Assembly: GCF_042662685.1 (NCBI RefSeq)
Contig: NZ_JBHSYO010000006.1
Span: forward strand, 62,001 to 126,000
DNA from: Pseudobowmanella zhangzhouensis
GTDB lineage: Bacteria > Pseudomonadota > Gammaproteobacteria > Enterobacterales > Alteromonadaceae
Length of the DNA: 64,000 bases
Direction: 5' to 3'
Shown: positions 1-9,778 of the stretch, one piece after another
Layout of the letters: the number at the start of each line of letters is the position of its first letter
How positions within the stretch are numbered: position 1 is the first letter of the stretch
Made by a program: the position numbers and the translations under genes
The notes under the pieces: generated by a model
What the model was told of the DNA's origin: nothing
What the model saw: only the letters and a program-made list of their open reading frames with translations
Database searches by the model: none

Positions 1-1415
1 GCGATGGCCGCCTGCTGCATATCGGCGTACCAGCCCAACGCCGCCGCACTGGCTATGGCAGAGCCCAGACCGGACGTTTCATTGGTATGTGGCCGCTCGG
101 CTGGTAATCCAAAGATATCTGCGGCGATTTGCATGGCCGCATCCGACTGGCTGCCGCCACCGGATATACGCAATAAGGTTGGCTTTACCTTGCAACGATG
201 TTGAATCTTATCCAGCCCCTCTTTCAGGCCGAAATTAATGCCTTCCAAAATCGCGCGGTACAGGTGTTCGCGCTTGTGAATATCGCCAAAGCCAATAATT
301 GCACCTTTGGCTTCCGGCCCCGGCTCGCGAATTCCCGCCCCCCAGTAGGGTTGTAACATCAGCCCCATGGCGCCGGGCGGCACTTTATCCACCAACTCGT
401 CAAACAAGGCCTCGACAGGCATATCCGCATCATCAGCCCGTAATGTCTCTGCCAGACCAAACTGCTCTTTAAACCAGCTAACCATCCAGAAGCCGCGATT
501 AAGCATCACTTCATAACAAAATTGCGGACTCAGAATCGCCGGATAAGCCGGCATATGCCGGATGGCCTCACGATACTGGGGATGGCATACATTGACACTG
601 GCGCTGGTACCAAAACTTAAGCAAGCGACATCCGGCGTAATACCGCCACTGCCCAACACTTCACAGGCCTTATCTGCGCCACTGGCAACCACCGGTAACC
701 CGACGGGTAAGCCCAGTAATGTCGCAGAAGACTCTGACAATTCCCCCAGCACTTCGCCACTGTTAACTAAGCGCGGCATTTGCTCACGACGCATGGAAAG
801 CGCAGACCATTTCCAGCTAAGGCGATTTGCCCAGCGCTGGGTGGCATAGTCAAACGGTACATATCCTACCTGCGCGGCGCGGCTATCGGCATAGGTACCG
901 GTCAGTTTGAAATTAAGATAGCCGGATAAAAACAGCCATTTATGCACTTTATCGTGCAGCACCGGATCATGGGAGTGCAGCCAGTTACTGATGGCTTTGC
1001 GGCGAAAACCCTGTACAGCCTGGGTAACGCCACGCAGGGCAAAAGCCAGGCGCCATAGCATGTTCATTCTGGGTAAACGCTCGGCCAGACGCTGATCCAT
1101 CCACAACCAGGCGGGCATCAGAGGTTTCCCGTCGCCATCCAGCGGTACCAACGAACCACGCTGCGCGGTGACCGATATTGCCGCCACCTGCGCGGGTAAA
1201 AAGCCCTGTTGCCATAACGCCGCGCAGGCTTGTTGCACACTTCGCCAGTACAGGTCGGCATCATGCACACAATAGCCCGGCTGAGGCTGGGTGTAAGGCG
1301 GATAATGCTGTTGCGCTTTACCCTGTAAGTTACCTTCACGATCGAACAGCATGGCACGCAGGCTCTGGGTGCCTACATCGATACTGAGTAGAAGATCTGC
1401 GCCAGTGTTACTCAC
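1..1415 (-). CDS. FGGY-family carbohydrate kinase (3' end cut by window edge)
   Basis: Open frame on the minus strand from a GTG at 1415 to the left edge with no stop, so the C-terminus is missing. The N-terminus has the sugar-kinase phosphate-1 motif (SIDVGTQSLRAMLFDREG, residues about 10-27). Further on are the FGGY hallmarks WMDQR, SGADKACEVLGSGG, SFGTSASVN and the C-terminal ATP-binding stretch RISGGGSQSD. Proteins of this family phosphorylate a sugar or polyol (xylulose, ribulose, glycerol and others) with ATP in the cytoplasm. The substrate cannot be read from sequence. The GTG directly follows the TAG stop of the upstream gene (1416-1418), in the same frame, so the two are probably translationally coupled. 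An in-frame stop just upstream rules out a longer start. Confidence 0.88.
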   Translation of the reverse strand, partial: MSNTGADLLLSIDVGTQSLRAMLFDREGNLQGKAQQHYPPYTQPQPGYCVHDADLYWRSVQQACAALWQQGFLPAQVAAISVTAQRGSLVPLDGDGKPLMPAWLWMDQRLAERLPRMNMLWRLAFALRGVTQAVQGFRRKAISNWLHSHDPVLHDKVHKWLFLSGYLNFKLTGTYADSRAAQVGYVPFDYATQRWANRLSWKWSALSMRREQMPRLVNSGEVLGELSESSATLLGLPVGLPVVASGADKACEVLGSGGITPDVACLSFGTSASVNVCHPQYREAIRHMPAYPAILSPQFCYEVMLNRGFWMVSWFKEQFGLAETLRADDADMPVEALFDELVDKVPPGAMGLMLQPYWGAGIREPGPEAKGAIIGFGDIHKREHLYRAILEGINFGLKEGLDKIQHRCKVKPTLLRISGGGSQSDAAMQIAADIFGLPAERPHTNETSGLGSAIASAAALGWYADMQQAAI

Positions 1416-1874
1416 CTAGCGGGTCACCCGGGCATGACGCAGATGCTGGCGAACAAAATCACGCACCGCATCCAGTTGTGTTGCCGGAAACATCAAGCCC
1501 ACCTTGCCACCCAGGTTCGCAGGCAGGCTAAGCAATGCATGTTGGTCGTTAATCTTATCCAACGCGACATGTTTAATACTTTGTGGATCAAGCGGATGGT
1601 CGGCAATCAACAACAATGGCTGTTCCATTTTAAGTTTGCTGAACACATCGTCCACCAAAGGAAAGGGACGATATTGCTCTTCCATCCGGCGAGCATTAAA
1701 CGGCCATAGCCAGACGTTAATCACTAACAGCAGGAGCAAAAAACCGTTATCCGACAGGTGACTATGCCAGGTATCGCCGGCATTTTTTGATGCGACCACA
1801 AATCCAATCAATGCCACAGTGGCAATCAACGGGAGGATATAATTATTAGTGTGCCAGTTATTACGGAATTTCAT
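1416..1874 (-). CDS. Small two-helix inner-membrane protein, unknown function
   Basis: Start chosen at the ATG at 1874 because AAGGA lies 7 nt upstream; the frame is open further upstream but has no comparable ribosome site. About 152 residues. There are two hydrophobic segments near residues 12-29 and 42-60 (ILPLIATVALIGFVVA and FLLLLLVINVWLW), then a soluble C-terminal domain of about 90 residues with no motif I recognise. It is immediately upstream of the sugar kinase and probably cotranscribed, but nothing in the sequence links it to sugar uptake. Confidence 0.7.
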   Translation of the reverse strand: MKFRNNWHTNNYILPLIATVALIGFVVASKNAGDTWHSHLSDNGFLLLLLVINVWLWPFNARRMEEQYRPFPLVDDVFSKLKMEQPLLLIADHPLDPQSIKHVALDKINDQHALLSLPANLGGKVGLMFPATQLDAVRDFVRQHLRHARVTR

Positions 1875-1942
1875 ACTGCATCCTTGCTTAGGGGAATGTC
1901 TGTAGTAAACCTCAGACCCGCGGTTCATTCAATATCGGCCAC

Positions 1943-4303
1943 TCAGAACAAGCCCAACTGATCCGACACAATCTGTTCAAAATCCCGTCCGATAAACGGC
2001 AGGATCCCTTCTGCGATGGGGCGCAGTTGTTTTTCGACATAATGCTCGTAATCCAGCGGGCTATGCACATATTCCAGCGGCTCCGGGCCATTTTGCGTAA
2101 TCACATATTTCACCCAACCGCGGCGCTGATATTGCAGTGGTTTACCTGACTTGCGGTTATGCTCGTCGGCCAGACGCGCGGCTTTGACATGGGGCGGCAC
2201 ATTTTTTACATAGGCATCAAGACTCTGGCGCAGGCGCTTTTTATATACCAACTTGTCGTCCAGACGTCCTTCACGGGTATCGGCCACCATAGTGCGGATA
2301 TACTCTTCTACCGCATTTCCGGCAAACACTTTCTTATACAGGGTCTGTTGAAACTCGCGCGCCAGCGCGGTCCAGTCTGAGCGCACCGTTTCCAGCCCTT
2401 TAAACACCAATTTGTCGCCGTCTGCGCTGTGTTTAAGCCCGGCATAGCGCTTCTTACTGCCTAACTCAGAACCGCGAATGGTTGGCATCAGAAACTGACT
2501 AAAGTGAGTTTCAAATTCGATTTCCAGATGCGACGTTAGCTGCATTTCATCGGCTAATTTTTGCTGCCAACGCTGGTTAATCAGATCCTGTAACGTCTTA
2601 CCAATTTGCCGCGCCGCCTCAGCGCTGTATTCACCGTTTAGCCACACAAAAGTTGAGTCGGTATCGCCATAAATGACTTCATACCCTTGCTCGCGGATCC
2701 ACGCCGCGGTGGTTTGCATAATCTCATGGCCACGCAGGGTAATCGAGCTGGCCAACCGGGTATCGTAAAACCGGCAGCCGCCGGAGCCCAACACACCGTA
2801 AAACGAATTCATCAGGATTTTAATTGCCTGCGAGCGCGCCGCATCCTGTTGTTTTTTCGCCTCGTCGCGCTGTTGCCAGAGGGAGGTAATAATTTCAGGC
2901 AAGAAATGCTGCTGGCGATGAAATTTGGCACCCTTAAACCCATCAATCGCGTCATCAGGCTGGGCCAGCCCTTGCACCAATCCTAACGGATCGATTTTGA
3001 ATGTACGGATAATCGACGGATACAGGCTCTTGTAATCCAGCACCAGCACATGGGTATACAGGCCGGGGCGCGACTCCATGACATAGCCGCCCGGACTGGC
3101 CAGTCCGCCGTCCAGTGGGCGGTTAGGCGCCACGTAACCAGCGCGATGAAATTTGGGTAAATATTGATGGGTAAAGGCCGCGACCGAACCGCCGATGCGA
3201 TCCAATTCCAGCCCGGTTAACTGACTGCGCAACACCAAAAAATCCAGCATGCGCGTATGGGCAAAAATCTCCAATACCAGGACGCAGTCCATCAGGTTAT
3301 AGCGCGCCAACTTGACCTTATTATGGCGAAAATCATGGTTAATAATCGCCATGCGATTGGCCACATCTTCGGTATCCTTACCTTTACCGAGCAGCGCCTG
3401 CGCAACAAATTCCAGACTAAAACTATCAAACTGATAAGTCGCCGTTTTCAGCGCATCGATGCCATCGATCACCACCCGCCCGGCAATATCCACAAAGCCC
3501 AGATTGCTGTCACTACGGCTATCCCGCCATTGCGCCGCGCTACCATCGCGCCCGATGTTTAATGGCACATTCTGTACGGACGCTCGGCGCAGCAATAATT
3601 TAAAGTCAAAGCTGATCACCGCCCAGCCTATCACCACGTCTGCATCGAACAGATTGAATTCGCTGACAAAGGCGCGCAGCAATGCCACCTCGTCCGTCAC
3701 CCAGCGGATAAAGTCCGGAGCGTCCGCCTGCGCAGTGCCAATCATCAGCACGCACTGGTAGCCGTCAGCTGCCATGCCAATGGAATACAGCTCGCCCTTT
3801 TCACTGCATTCAATATCCAGTGACAACACCTTAAGTTCTGGCTGGTAATCCGCCGGTTTCAGTGCCGCCTCATTCACATCGGCATAACCATCCTGCAGAT
3901 TACTTTGCCCGGCATACGCCGCACTGCCGTTGATAAAGCGTTCCATCAGATAGCGATCGACCAGGCGGATATCATCCTCAAAGGTCACTATTCCGGCGCG
4001 ATTGAGCGCTTCGCGTGCAGCAAAGTGTTGACGGGTGGTGGATGCATAGACCCCGCAGGCCGGGCGTTGATCGGTCAGTTTCATTTGCAGCGGGCGTACT
4101 TCGGCATCCACACGCTGCTGATTCAGGTGATGTTGGGCACGCCTGGCATCCTCGCTGGCGATAAAAAATACCTGAGATTGCGGCGGCGTAACCAGCCTCA
4201 CCGGCCCCCGTTTGGTGGCCAGCCAGAATTCACAGCAGGTTTTGCCCTGCACGTCGAGCGGACGGCGGGTGAGGATAAAACCTTGGGGATGAACTGAATG
4301 CAT
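1943..4303 (-). CDS. polB: DNA polymerase II (family B)
   Basis: Family B replicative-type repair polymerase, used for restart and translesion synthesis under the SOS response. Start placed at ATG 4303 so that the N-terminus (HPQGFILTRR) matches the E. coli PolB start; about 786 residues, the normal size (783 in E. coli). Visible motifs in order: exonuclease I DIE (163-165), polymerase motif A DYKSLYPSI (about 420), motif B KILMNSFYGVLG (about 497), motif C YGDTDS (about 552), and KKRYAGL. All catalytic acids are present, so both polymerase and 3'-5' proofreading should work. A LexA-type box lies 11 bp upstream of the start. The downstream gene (1416-1874) begins about 70 bp after its stop. 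Confidence 0.96.
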   Translation of the reverse strand: MHSVHPQGFILTRRPLDVQGKTCCEFWLATKRGPVRLVTPPQSQVFFIASEDARRAQHHLNQQRVDAEVRPLQMKLTDQRPACGVYASTTRQHFAAREALNRAGIVTFEDDIRLVDRYLMERFINGSAAYAGQSNLQDGYADVNEAALKPADYQPELKVLSLDIECSEKGELYSIGMAADGYQCVLMIGTAQADAPDFIRWVTDEVALLRAFVSEFNLFDADVVIGWAVISFDFKLLLRRASVQNVPLNIGRDGSAAQWRDSRSDSNLGFVDIAGRVVIDGIDALKTATYQFDSFSLEFVAQALLGKGKDTEDVANRMAIINHDFRHNKVKLARYNLMDCVLVLEIFAHTRMLDFLVLRSQLTGLELDRIGGSVAAFTHQYLPKFHRAGYVAPNRPLDGGLASPGGYVMESRPGLYTHVLVLDYKSLYPSIIRTFKIDPLGLVQGLAQPDDAIDGFKGAKFHRQQHFLPEIITSLWQQRDEAKKQQDAARSQAIKILMNSFYGVLGSGGCRFYDTRLASSITLRGHEIMQTTAAWIREQGYEVIYGDTDSTFVWLNGEYSAEAARQIGKTLQDLINQRWQQKLADEMQLTSHLEIEFETHFSQFLMPTIRGSELGSKKRYAGLKHSADGDKLVFKGLETVRSDWTALAREFQQTLYKKVFAGNAVEEYIRTMVADTREGRLDDKLVYKKRLRQSLDAYVKNVPPHVKAARLADEHNRKSGKPLQYQRRGWVKYVITQNGPEPLEYVHSPLDYEHYVEKQLRPIAEGILPFIGRDFEQIVSDQLGLF

Positions 4304-4313
4304 GGCACAACAA

Positions 4314-4329
4314 CTGTATAAACACACAG
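4314..4329. promoter_or_regulatory. LexA (SOS) box upstream of polB
   Basis: CTGTATAAACACACAG fits the CTG-N10-CAG core of the gammaproteobacterial LexA operator. It lies 11-26 bp before the polB ATG. polB is a known LexA-regulated gene in E. coli, so position and function agree. Confidence 0.75.
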
Positions 4330-4433
4330 TTAATTTATCATGAGTATTAACAATTTCCTAACGCGAAACGCTACACCTACAGAAAAACTGTGTCAGAATC
4401 AGCCTATTACGCGCATTTGCTACAGGGAAAATC

Positions 4434-5537
4434 ATGCTTCGGGTACTTACACTCTTCACCGGTTTAGTATTAGTTAGCGCTTGTCAGGAGCCCCCTGCTC
4501 CACAGCAGAAAGTCATCCGCCCTATCGCCTGGATGCAGGTGCAGGCTGAAGAAATGCAGCAAATGCGCCGCTTAAGCGGAATATTAGCGCCCGTTGAAAC
4601 CGCGCGGCTAAGCTTCGAAGTGCCGGGTAAAATAGCCAGCGTTTCCGCCACGTTGGGCGAAAAAGTCAGTAAAGGACAGGAACTGGCGCGTCTCGATCAG
4701 CGTACCTTCCATTTGAGTGTGCAATCGGCCGAAGGGCAGTTGGATAAAGCCAATGCCGCACTGGTTGAAGCGCGCAATACCTATCAACGCTACACCGAAC
4801 TGCTCGCCAGCGGCGGAATTTCTCAGTCTGGTTATGACAATGCACGTGCCGCGTTTGAGTCGGCGCAAAGCGCCAGCAAAGTGGCGCAGACCCAATTAGA
4901 TATCGCGCGCAAAAATCTGCAGGATTCCATATTAAGTGCGCCTTATGACGGCGTGATCACCCAGCGCTTAATCGAACCATCCCAACAGATCGCGGCCGGC
5001 CAGCCTGGCTTTGAAATCGAAGGTGAGGACGGTCTGGAAGTCCACGTGTTGGTGCCGGAAAATCTGATTCAATTGTTACGCCGTGACCAGGCTTTGGATG
5101 TGCACTTCCCGGTGGCACCGGACATGGTATTGCAAGGTCAGATAACAGAACTGGGCACCCGCGCGCAAAACGCTAATACCTTCCCGGTCACAGTACTGCT
5201 TAACGACACGCATCCCAACTTGCGCGCCGGCATGACCGCTGAGGTGGATTTTCTAGTGGATGCGGTTGGCCGCACGGGCTTCAGTGGCCCGGGAATCCGC
5301 ATACCGGTCAGTGCTATCTCTCCGGATATGGGTCAGGGTGCATTTGTGTTTGTGTACGACGAGGCCAGCGGTACCGTGCGTAAGCGTACCGTACAAACCG
5401 AAGCAATATTTAACAATACGGTGTATTTGTCCTCCGGCCTGAACAACGGCGAAATTATTGCCGTAGCCGGGGTGGCACATATGCACGACGGGCAGCAGGT
5501 CACGCTGCAGGACAATATGGTGCAGGTGTTTAACTAA
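4434..5537 (+). CDS. RND efflux periplasmic adaptor (HlyD/MFP family) lipoprotein
   Basis: Membrane-fusion subunit that links an inner-membrane RND pump to an outer-membrane channel. 367 residues. An N-terminal lipoprotein signal ends in the lipobox VSAC (Cys17). A lipoyl/barrel-sandwich half (ARLSFEVPGKIASVSATLGEKVSKGQELARLD in pieces, about 50-85) precedes a coiled-coil hairpin (about 90-165) and the second half SAPYDGVITQRLIEPSQQIAAGQP (about 170-195). The barrel and membrane-proximal domains follow. The pump gene starts 9 bp after the stop. No outer-membrane factor is adjacent, so a shared TolC-type channel is likely. Confidence 0.93.
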   Translation: MLRVLTLFTGLVLVSACQEPPAPQQKVIRPIAWMQVQAEEMQQMRRLSGILAPVETARLSFEVPGKIASVSATLGEKVSKGQELARLDQRTFHLSVQSAEGQLDKANAALVEARNTYQRYTELLASGGISQSGYDNARAAFESAQSASKVAQTQLDIARKNLQDSILSAPYDGVITQRLIEPSQQIAAGQPGFEIEGEDGLEVHVLVPENLIQLLRRDQALDVHFPVAPDMVLQGQITELGTRAQNANTFPVTVLLNDTHPNLRAGMTAEVDFLVDAVGRTGFSGPGIRIPVSAISPDMGQGAFVFVYDEASGTVRKRTVQTEAIFNNTVYLSSGLNNGEIIAVAGVAHMHDGQQVTLQDNMVQVFN

Positions 5538-5546
5538 GGCGGCCCC

Positions 5547-8500
5547 ATGCAACATATTACCCAAATCGCATTTACCTATCGTAAACCGGTCTTTCTGATC
5601 CTGTTGTTACTGCTGGTCAACGGCATCATCGCCTACTTTACCCTGCCAGCGCGGGAAGACCCATCAATTACTATTCGTGAAGCGATAGTCAGTACTCGCT
5701 TTCCAGGCATGGCACCGGAGCGGGTAGAACAACTGATTACCCGTAAGCTGGAGCAGGAAATTCGTAAAATCCCTGAAGTGACCCGCTTACGCAGCACCTC
5801 TTCCACCGGGCTATCCATCATCCACGTTAAAATTTACGACCGTTACTTTAATCTGGATAACATCTGGCAGGATCTGCGCAATAAAGTGGAACAGGCGCAG
5901 TCACAGCTACCCAGTGGCACCCTCCCACCCAACATCAATGATGACTTTGGCGATGTATCTGTGGTGACGCTGGCGCTAACTGCCGATGGCTTTGACTTAG
6001 CCCAGATGTATGACAAGGCCAAGCACATCCGCGACAGCCTGTATGCGGTGGAAGGCACCAAAAAGGTCGAGATTTTAGGGGTACAGTCGGAACGGGTGTA
6101 TCTGGAAGTCAGTAACGCCAGACTGGCGCAATTGGGGATCTCGCCAGCGTCGCTGATTCGGGATTTACAGACCCAGAATATCATCGCCTCGGGTGGCGAA
6201 ATAGATACTGGTGAGCGCTCGTTTATCATCGAGCCGACCGGAAACTTTAATCAGCTCAATGATATCGAAACTGCTTATATCAGCATTCCCGGCAGCGAAG
6301 ATTTTATTGCCCTGAAAGATATAGCCAATATCCGCCGCGGCTTTATCGACCCGCCCCATCAGCCCGCGTACTTCAATGGCAAGCCCGCCTTAATGCTGGC
6401 GATTTCCATGTTAGAGGGCTTTAACGTGCTGGACTTTGGCCCGGCCATGCTGAGCAAAATCGAGCAAATTCAGGGTTCACTGCCACTGGGTTTTAATCTG
6501 GATATTTCCACCTATCAGGCTGAGCAGGTCGAGAAAACTGTCAATGGCGTATCCATCAATGTGATCCAGACGCTGGCTATAGTGTTGGTGGTCGTGGTGA
6601 TCTTTTTGGGCGTACGCACCGGGCTGATTGTCGGCAGTATTGTGCCATTTGTGATGTTGGCAACACTGGCGATTATGCAGCTCAGTGGCATGGATTTGCA
6701 GCGCATGAGCTTGGCGACCCTGATTATCGCGCTGGGGTTATTAGTCGATAACGGCATTGTGATCGCCGAGGATTTCAAATCCCGTCTGGAACAGGGCAAA
6801 GATCGTATGACGGCGCTGACGGAAGGCGGTGCTGAACTGGCGATGCCACTGCTGAGTTCGTCGATTACCACCGTACTGTTTTTCTTACCCCTGATGCTGG
6901 CGCAACATGTGGCCGGCGAATATACCCGCTCGATTTCACTGGTGATCCTGATCACCCTGATGACCAGCTGGGTGATGGCGCTGTGTATCACGCCTGTGCT
7001 TTGTTACTACTTTATCGGCCACCCTAAAACCGATAAAACCTCGCTGTTGGAACGTCTCTACGATAAATACACCGGCCTTTTACATGGCGTACTGACCACC
7101 CGTACGTTGCTGCTGGCAGGCATTTTTATTCTGTTGATTGGCTCAGTGCTGGCGATGAAGCTGGTACCCAAGCAGTTTTTCCCGGACTCGGATCGCCAAC
7201 AGATCCTGATGTATATCGACTTGCCTCAGGGCAGCTCCGCCAGCACCACAGACCGCCAGATGCGCGATATCTTCGCGTGGCTGCAACAGTCGGAGTATGC
7301 CGGCGTGATTGATAACTTCACCGGCTATGTGGGCTTTAACGGGCCACGCTTCGTGCTGTCGCTTAACCCGGAAGATCCGCAGGACAACAAAGGCTTTATC
7401 GTAATGAACGTCAAGCCGGGTACCGATCTGAAGGCGCTGCTCACCAATCTGGATCGGGATTTGGAGCAGCGTTACCCGGATGTAGCAGCGCGGGTGCGCA
7501 AGATGTTCTTAGGCCCATCGGACTCGTCGGTATTGCAGATTCAGGTCAAAGGCCCGGATAAAGATGTCATCTACCGTAAGTCCCAGCAGGTAATGCAGGT
7601 ACTGCGCGATGTACCCGGCACTTATGATATTCGCAATAACTGGGAAAACCGTATTGTGAAGGTCGAGGTGCAGGTTGATCAGCACCGGGCGCGTCGCTCA
7701 GGCATTACCTCCAAAGACGTGGCCACCTCGTTGCAGACCTTTTTCAGTGGTGCCCAAATCACTGATTACCGGGAAGGCGATGACATTATTCCGGTAGTGT
7801 TGCGCGCCGGTGATGCCGAGCGACACAATATCGACCGCCTGCGGACGCTTAGCGTGTATTCACAAACCACGGGGGTATCGGTGCCCTTGTTGCAGGTAGC
7901 CGACTTTGCGCCCGTGAATCAATACGGCGTGATCCAGCGGGAAAACCTGTTCCGCACGGTTACTATCGAAGGGCGCAATAATCTGATGGCCGCGGAAGAT
8001 TTGAAAACCCGCGTCGATGCACAGATTCAGCAGCTGGCGGATGATCTGCCACTCAATCACTGGATTGAATACGATGGCGTAGTGGTGGAGTCTGCCGCAG
8101 CGCAAAAAGCGCTGAGTGCCAGTATGCCGCTGGTGATGGGCTTTATCGTGTTGTTACTGGTTGCTCAGTTCAACTCATTCCGCCGTGCGCTGATTATTAT
8201 GCTGACCATACCGCTGAGTTTTATCGGTGCGGTGCTGGGTTTACTGGTAATGGGCGCGCCGTTTGGCTTTATGGTGTCGCTGGGGCTCTACAGTCTGGCT
8301 GGGATAATTATCAACAACGCGATCGTGCTGATTGACCGGATTGATTTGGAGCGCCGCGATGGCAAAAGCGACTACGATGCCATTGTCAGTGCCTGTCGCA
8401 GCCGTTTGCGACCAATTACCATGACAACCATTACCACAGTAATGGGCTTATTGCCGCTGATCCTCGGCCACGATGCCTTGTTCTATGGTATGGCCTGCGT

Positions 8501-8594
8501 CATCGCCTTTGGCTTGGGGGTTGGTACTATCCTCACCCTGGGCGTCGTGCCGGTACTGTACAGCGTATTCTTCAAGGTAAAGCGGGAGAGTTAA
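5547..8594 (+). CDS. RND multidrug-type efflux pump permease
   Basis: Proton-driven inner-membrane transporter of the AcrB superfamily, 1015 residues, full length. The N-terminal helix (ILLLLLVNGIIAYF) is followed by the conserved porter-domain entry PAREDPSITIREAIVSTRFPG. TM4 carries the proton-relay acids in LGLLVDNGIVIAEDF. There are two sets of six helices separated by large periplasmic loops. It forms a two-gene operon with the adaptor at 4434. It belongs to the branch with shorter proteins and ends in VKRES rather than the long AcrB tail. The substrate is unknown; drug or solvent export is inference. Its stop overlaps by 4 bp with the convergent lipoprotein gene. Confidence 0.95.
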   Translation: MQHITQIAFTYRKPVFLILLLLLVNGIIAYFTLPAREDPSITIREAIVSTRFPGMAPERVEQLITRKLEQEIRKIPEVTRLRSTSSTGLSIIHVKIYDRYFNLDNIWQDLRNKVEQAQSQLPSGTLPPNINDDFGDVSVVTLALTADGFDLAQMYDKAKHIRDSLYAVEGTKKVEILGVQSERVYLEVSNARLAQLGISPASLIRDLQTQNIIASGGEIDTGERSFIIEPTGNFNQLNDIETAYISIPGSEDFIALKDIANIRRGFIDPPHQPAYFNGKPALMLAISMLEGFNVLDFGPAMLSKIEQIQGSLPLGFNLDISTYQAEQVEKTVNGVSINVIQTLAIVLVVVVIFLGVRTGLIVGSIVPFVMLATLAIMQLSGMDLQRMSLATLIIALGLLVDNGIVIAEDFKSRLEQGKDRMTALTEGGAELAMPLLSSSITTVLFFLPLMLAQHVAGEYTRSISLVILITLMTSWVMALCITPVLCYYFIGHPKTDKTSLLERLYDKYTGLLHGVLTTRTLLLAGIFILLIGSVLAMKLVPKQFFPDSDRQQILMYIDLPQGSSASTTDRQMRDIFAWLQQSEYAGVIDNFTGYVGFNGPRFVLSLNPEDPQDNKGFIVMNVKPGTDLKALLTNLDRDLEQRYPDVAARVRKMFLGPSDSSVLQIQVKGPDKDVIYRKSQQVMQVLRDVPGTYDIRNNWENRIVKVEVQVDQHRARRSGITSKDVATSLQTFFSGAQITDYREGDDIIPVVLRAGDAERHNIDRLRTLSVYSQTTGVSVPLLQVADFAPVNQYGVIQRENLFRTVTIEGRNNLMAAEDLKTRVDAQIQQLADDLPLNHWIEYDGVVVESAAAQKALSASMPLVMGFIVLLLVAQFNSFRRALIIMLTIPLSFIGAVLGLLVMGAPFGFMVSLGLYSLAGIIINNAIVLIDRIDLERRDGKSDYDAIVSACRSRLRPITMTTITTVMGLLPLILGHDALFYGMACVIAFGLGVGTILTLGVVPVLYSVFFKVKRES

Positions 8595-9748
8595 GACTCT
8601 CCCGCCACGCTGCGTAATACGGATAACTTTTCGCGATATCGCTGACGAGACTCAGTATCAAATGCCTCGCTGACTGCCCGCTCCATTGCCTTAACGGCTT
8701 GTTCAGGACTGTCCTCAAGGTAATAACTTTGCGCGATGCCGAAATGCGCTTCGGCTAAATAAGGCGCATGACGCAAAGCCACTTTAAAATAATGCCGCGC
8801 CTTAGATGCATCTTTTTGAGACAACGCGTCAAAGCCCAATTTTACCCACGCATAGGGATTGGGATCGTCCGCTTCCTCGAGGATACTGTCTAACTTCACT
8901 GCGGTTTCCGCATCACCATTTAACCGCGCGTATAACGCATAATTGTTGATCAAATTAATCGATGCCAGATTATGCTCTGTGGCAAAGCGAAATATCTCCC
9001 CAGCCTGCTGATTAGCGCCCATGCGTCGATAGGTAACTGCGAGCAAGTTTAGTGTTTCGGGATTAGTCGGATCGAGTTGATAGGCGCGCTGCGCGTTGGC
9101 AATCGCCAGGGTGTAATCATTAGCGAGTAATGCTTCCACCGCATGATTCTGATAGAAAAACGCCAGCATTTGCTCAAAGTTAACGCGTTTTCCTTTAACA
9201 TCTCCACCGTCGGGATAATAGTCAATCACGACCCCACTAAAGCCAAATCCTTCAAACAATTCATACTTCTTGGGACGATGCGCCATTACATTGACGTGAC
9301 TGGAAAGCAACAGGGTATTGCCCTTTTGCCAATACACAGGTGTGGTGAATATGACATTGTATTCAATGTCGATGCCGGCCAGTTTAGCTAATGCGGTGGT
9401 CAAGATTGCCAGCGACATGCAATTGCCACCATTGTTGGTCAGCGACTCAGCGGCGGTATAAGTATCCCCTCTGTAATCGAAACCAAACAAACGTCTCTCG
9501 AGATATTCAACCAGCCGTTTATGTTCTTCTATATGGGCATAAGCTGGAGCATTAAAAAACGTCAGAAAGTCTTCTCTTTGCGCGTCGGTGAGGCTGAAAA
9601 TCTGCTCAGTGCTTAGCACCTGTGGGTGGGTGACAGGCTGCAAAGAAATAATCGCTTGTGCTTCGACGACGGGCTGCGGCGCAACAGAGGATGTCTGACA
9701 TCCCGTCAACATCATGGCAGCAACCACGCCACTCATTACCAGCCTCAT
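8591..9748 (-). CDS. Transglutaminase-like lipoprotein with TPR repeats
   Basis: ATG 9748 is chosen because AAGGAG sits 7 nt upstream. 385 residues. The signal peptide ends in lipobox LTGC (Cys17). A transglutaminase-like core is suggested by Cys110 in NNGGNCMSLAIL, His151 in LSSHVNVMA and Asp176 in VVIDYYP, the usual Cys-His-Asp order. From about residue 200 there are at least four TPR-like repeats (ALLANDYTLAIANAQRAYQLDP; AEAHFGIAQSYYLEDSPEQAVK). The likely location is the periplasm or outer membrane inner face. The function is not known; a peptidase or scaffold role is inference from the fold. It is convergent with the RND pump. Confidence 0.82.
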   Translation of the reverse strand: MRLVMSGVVAAMMLTGCQTSSVAPQPVVEAQAIISLQPVTHPQVLSTEQIFSLTDAQREDFLTFFNAPAYAHIEEHKRLVEYLERRLFGFDYRGDTYTAAESLTNNGGNCMSLAILTTALAKLAGIDIEYNVIFTTPVYWQKGNTLLLSSHVNVMAHRPKKYELFEGFGFSGVVIDYYPDGGDVKGKRVNFEQMLAFFYQNHAVEALLANDYTLAIANAQRAYQLDPTNPETLNLLAVTYRRMGANQQAGEIFRFATEHNLASINLINNYALYARLNGDAETAVKLDSILEEADDPNPYAWVKLGFDALSQKDASKARHYFKVALRHAPYLAEAHFGIAQSYYLEDSPEQAVKAMERAVSEAFDTESRQRYREKLSVLRSVAGES

Positions 9749-9778
9749 GGGCAACTCCTTTTACATGGCAATGCGTCA

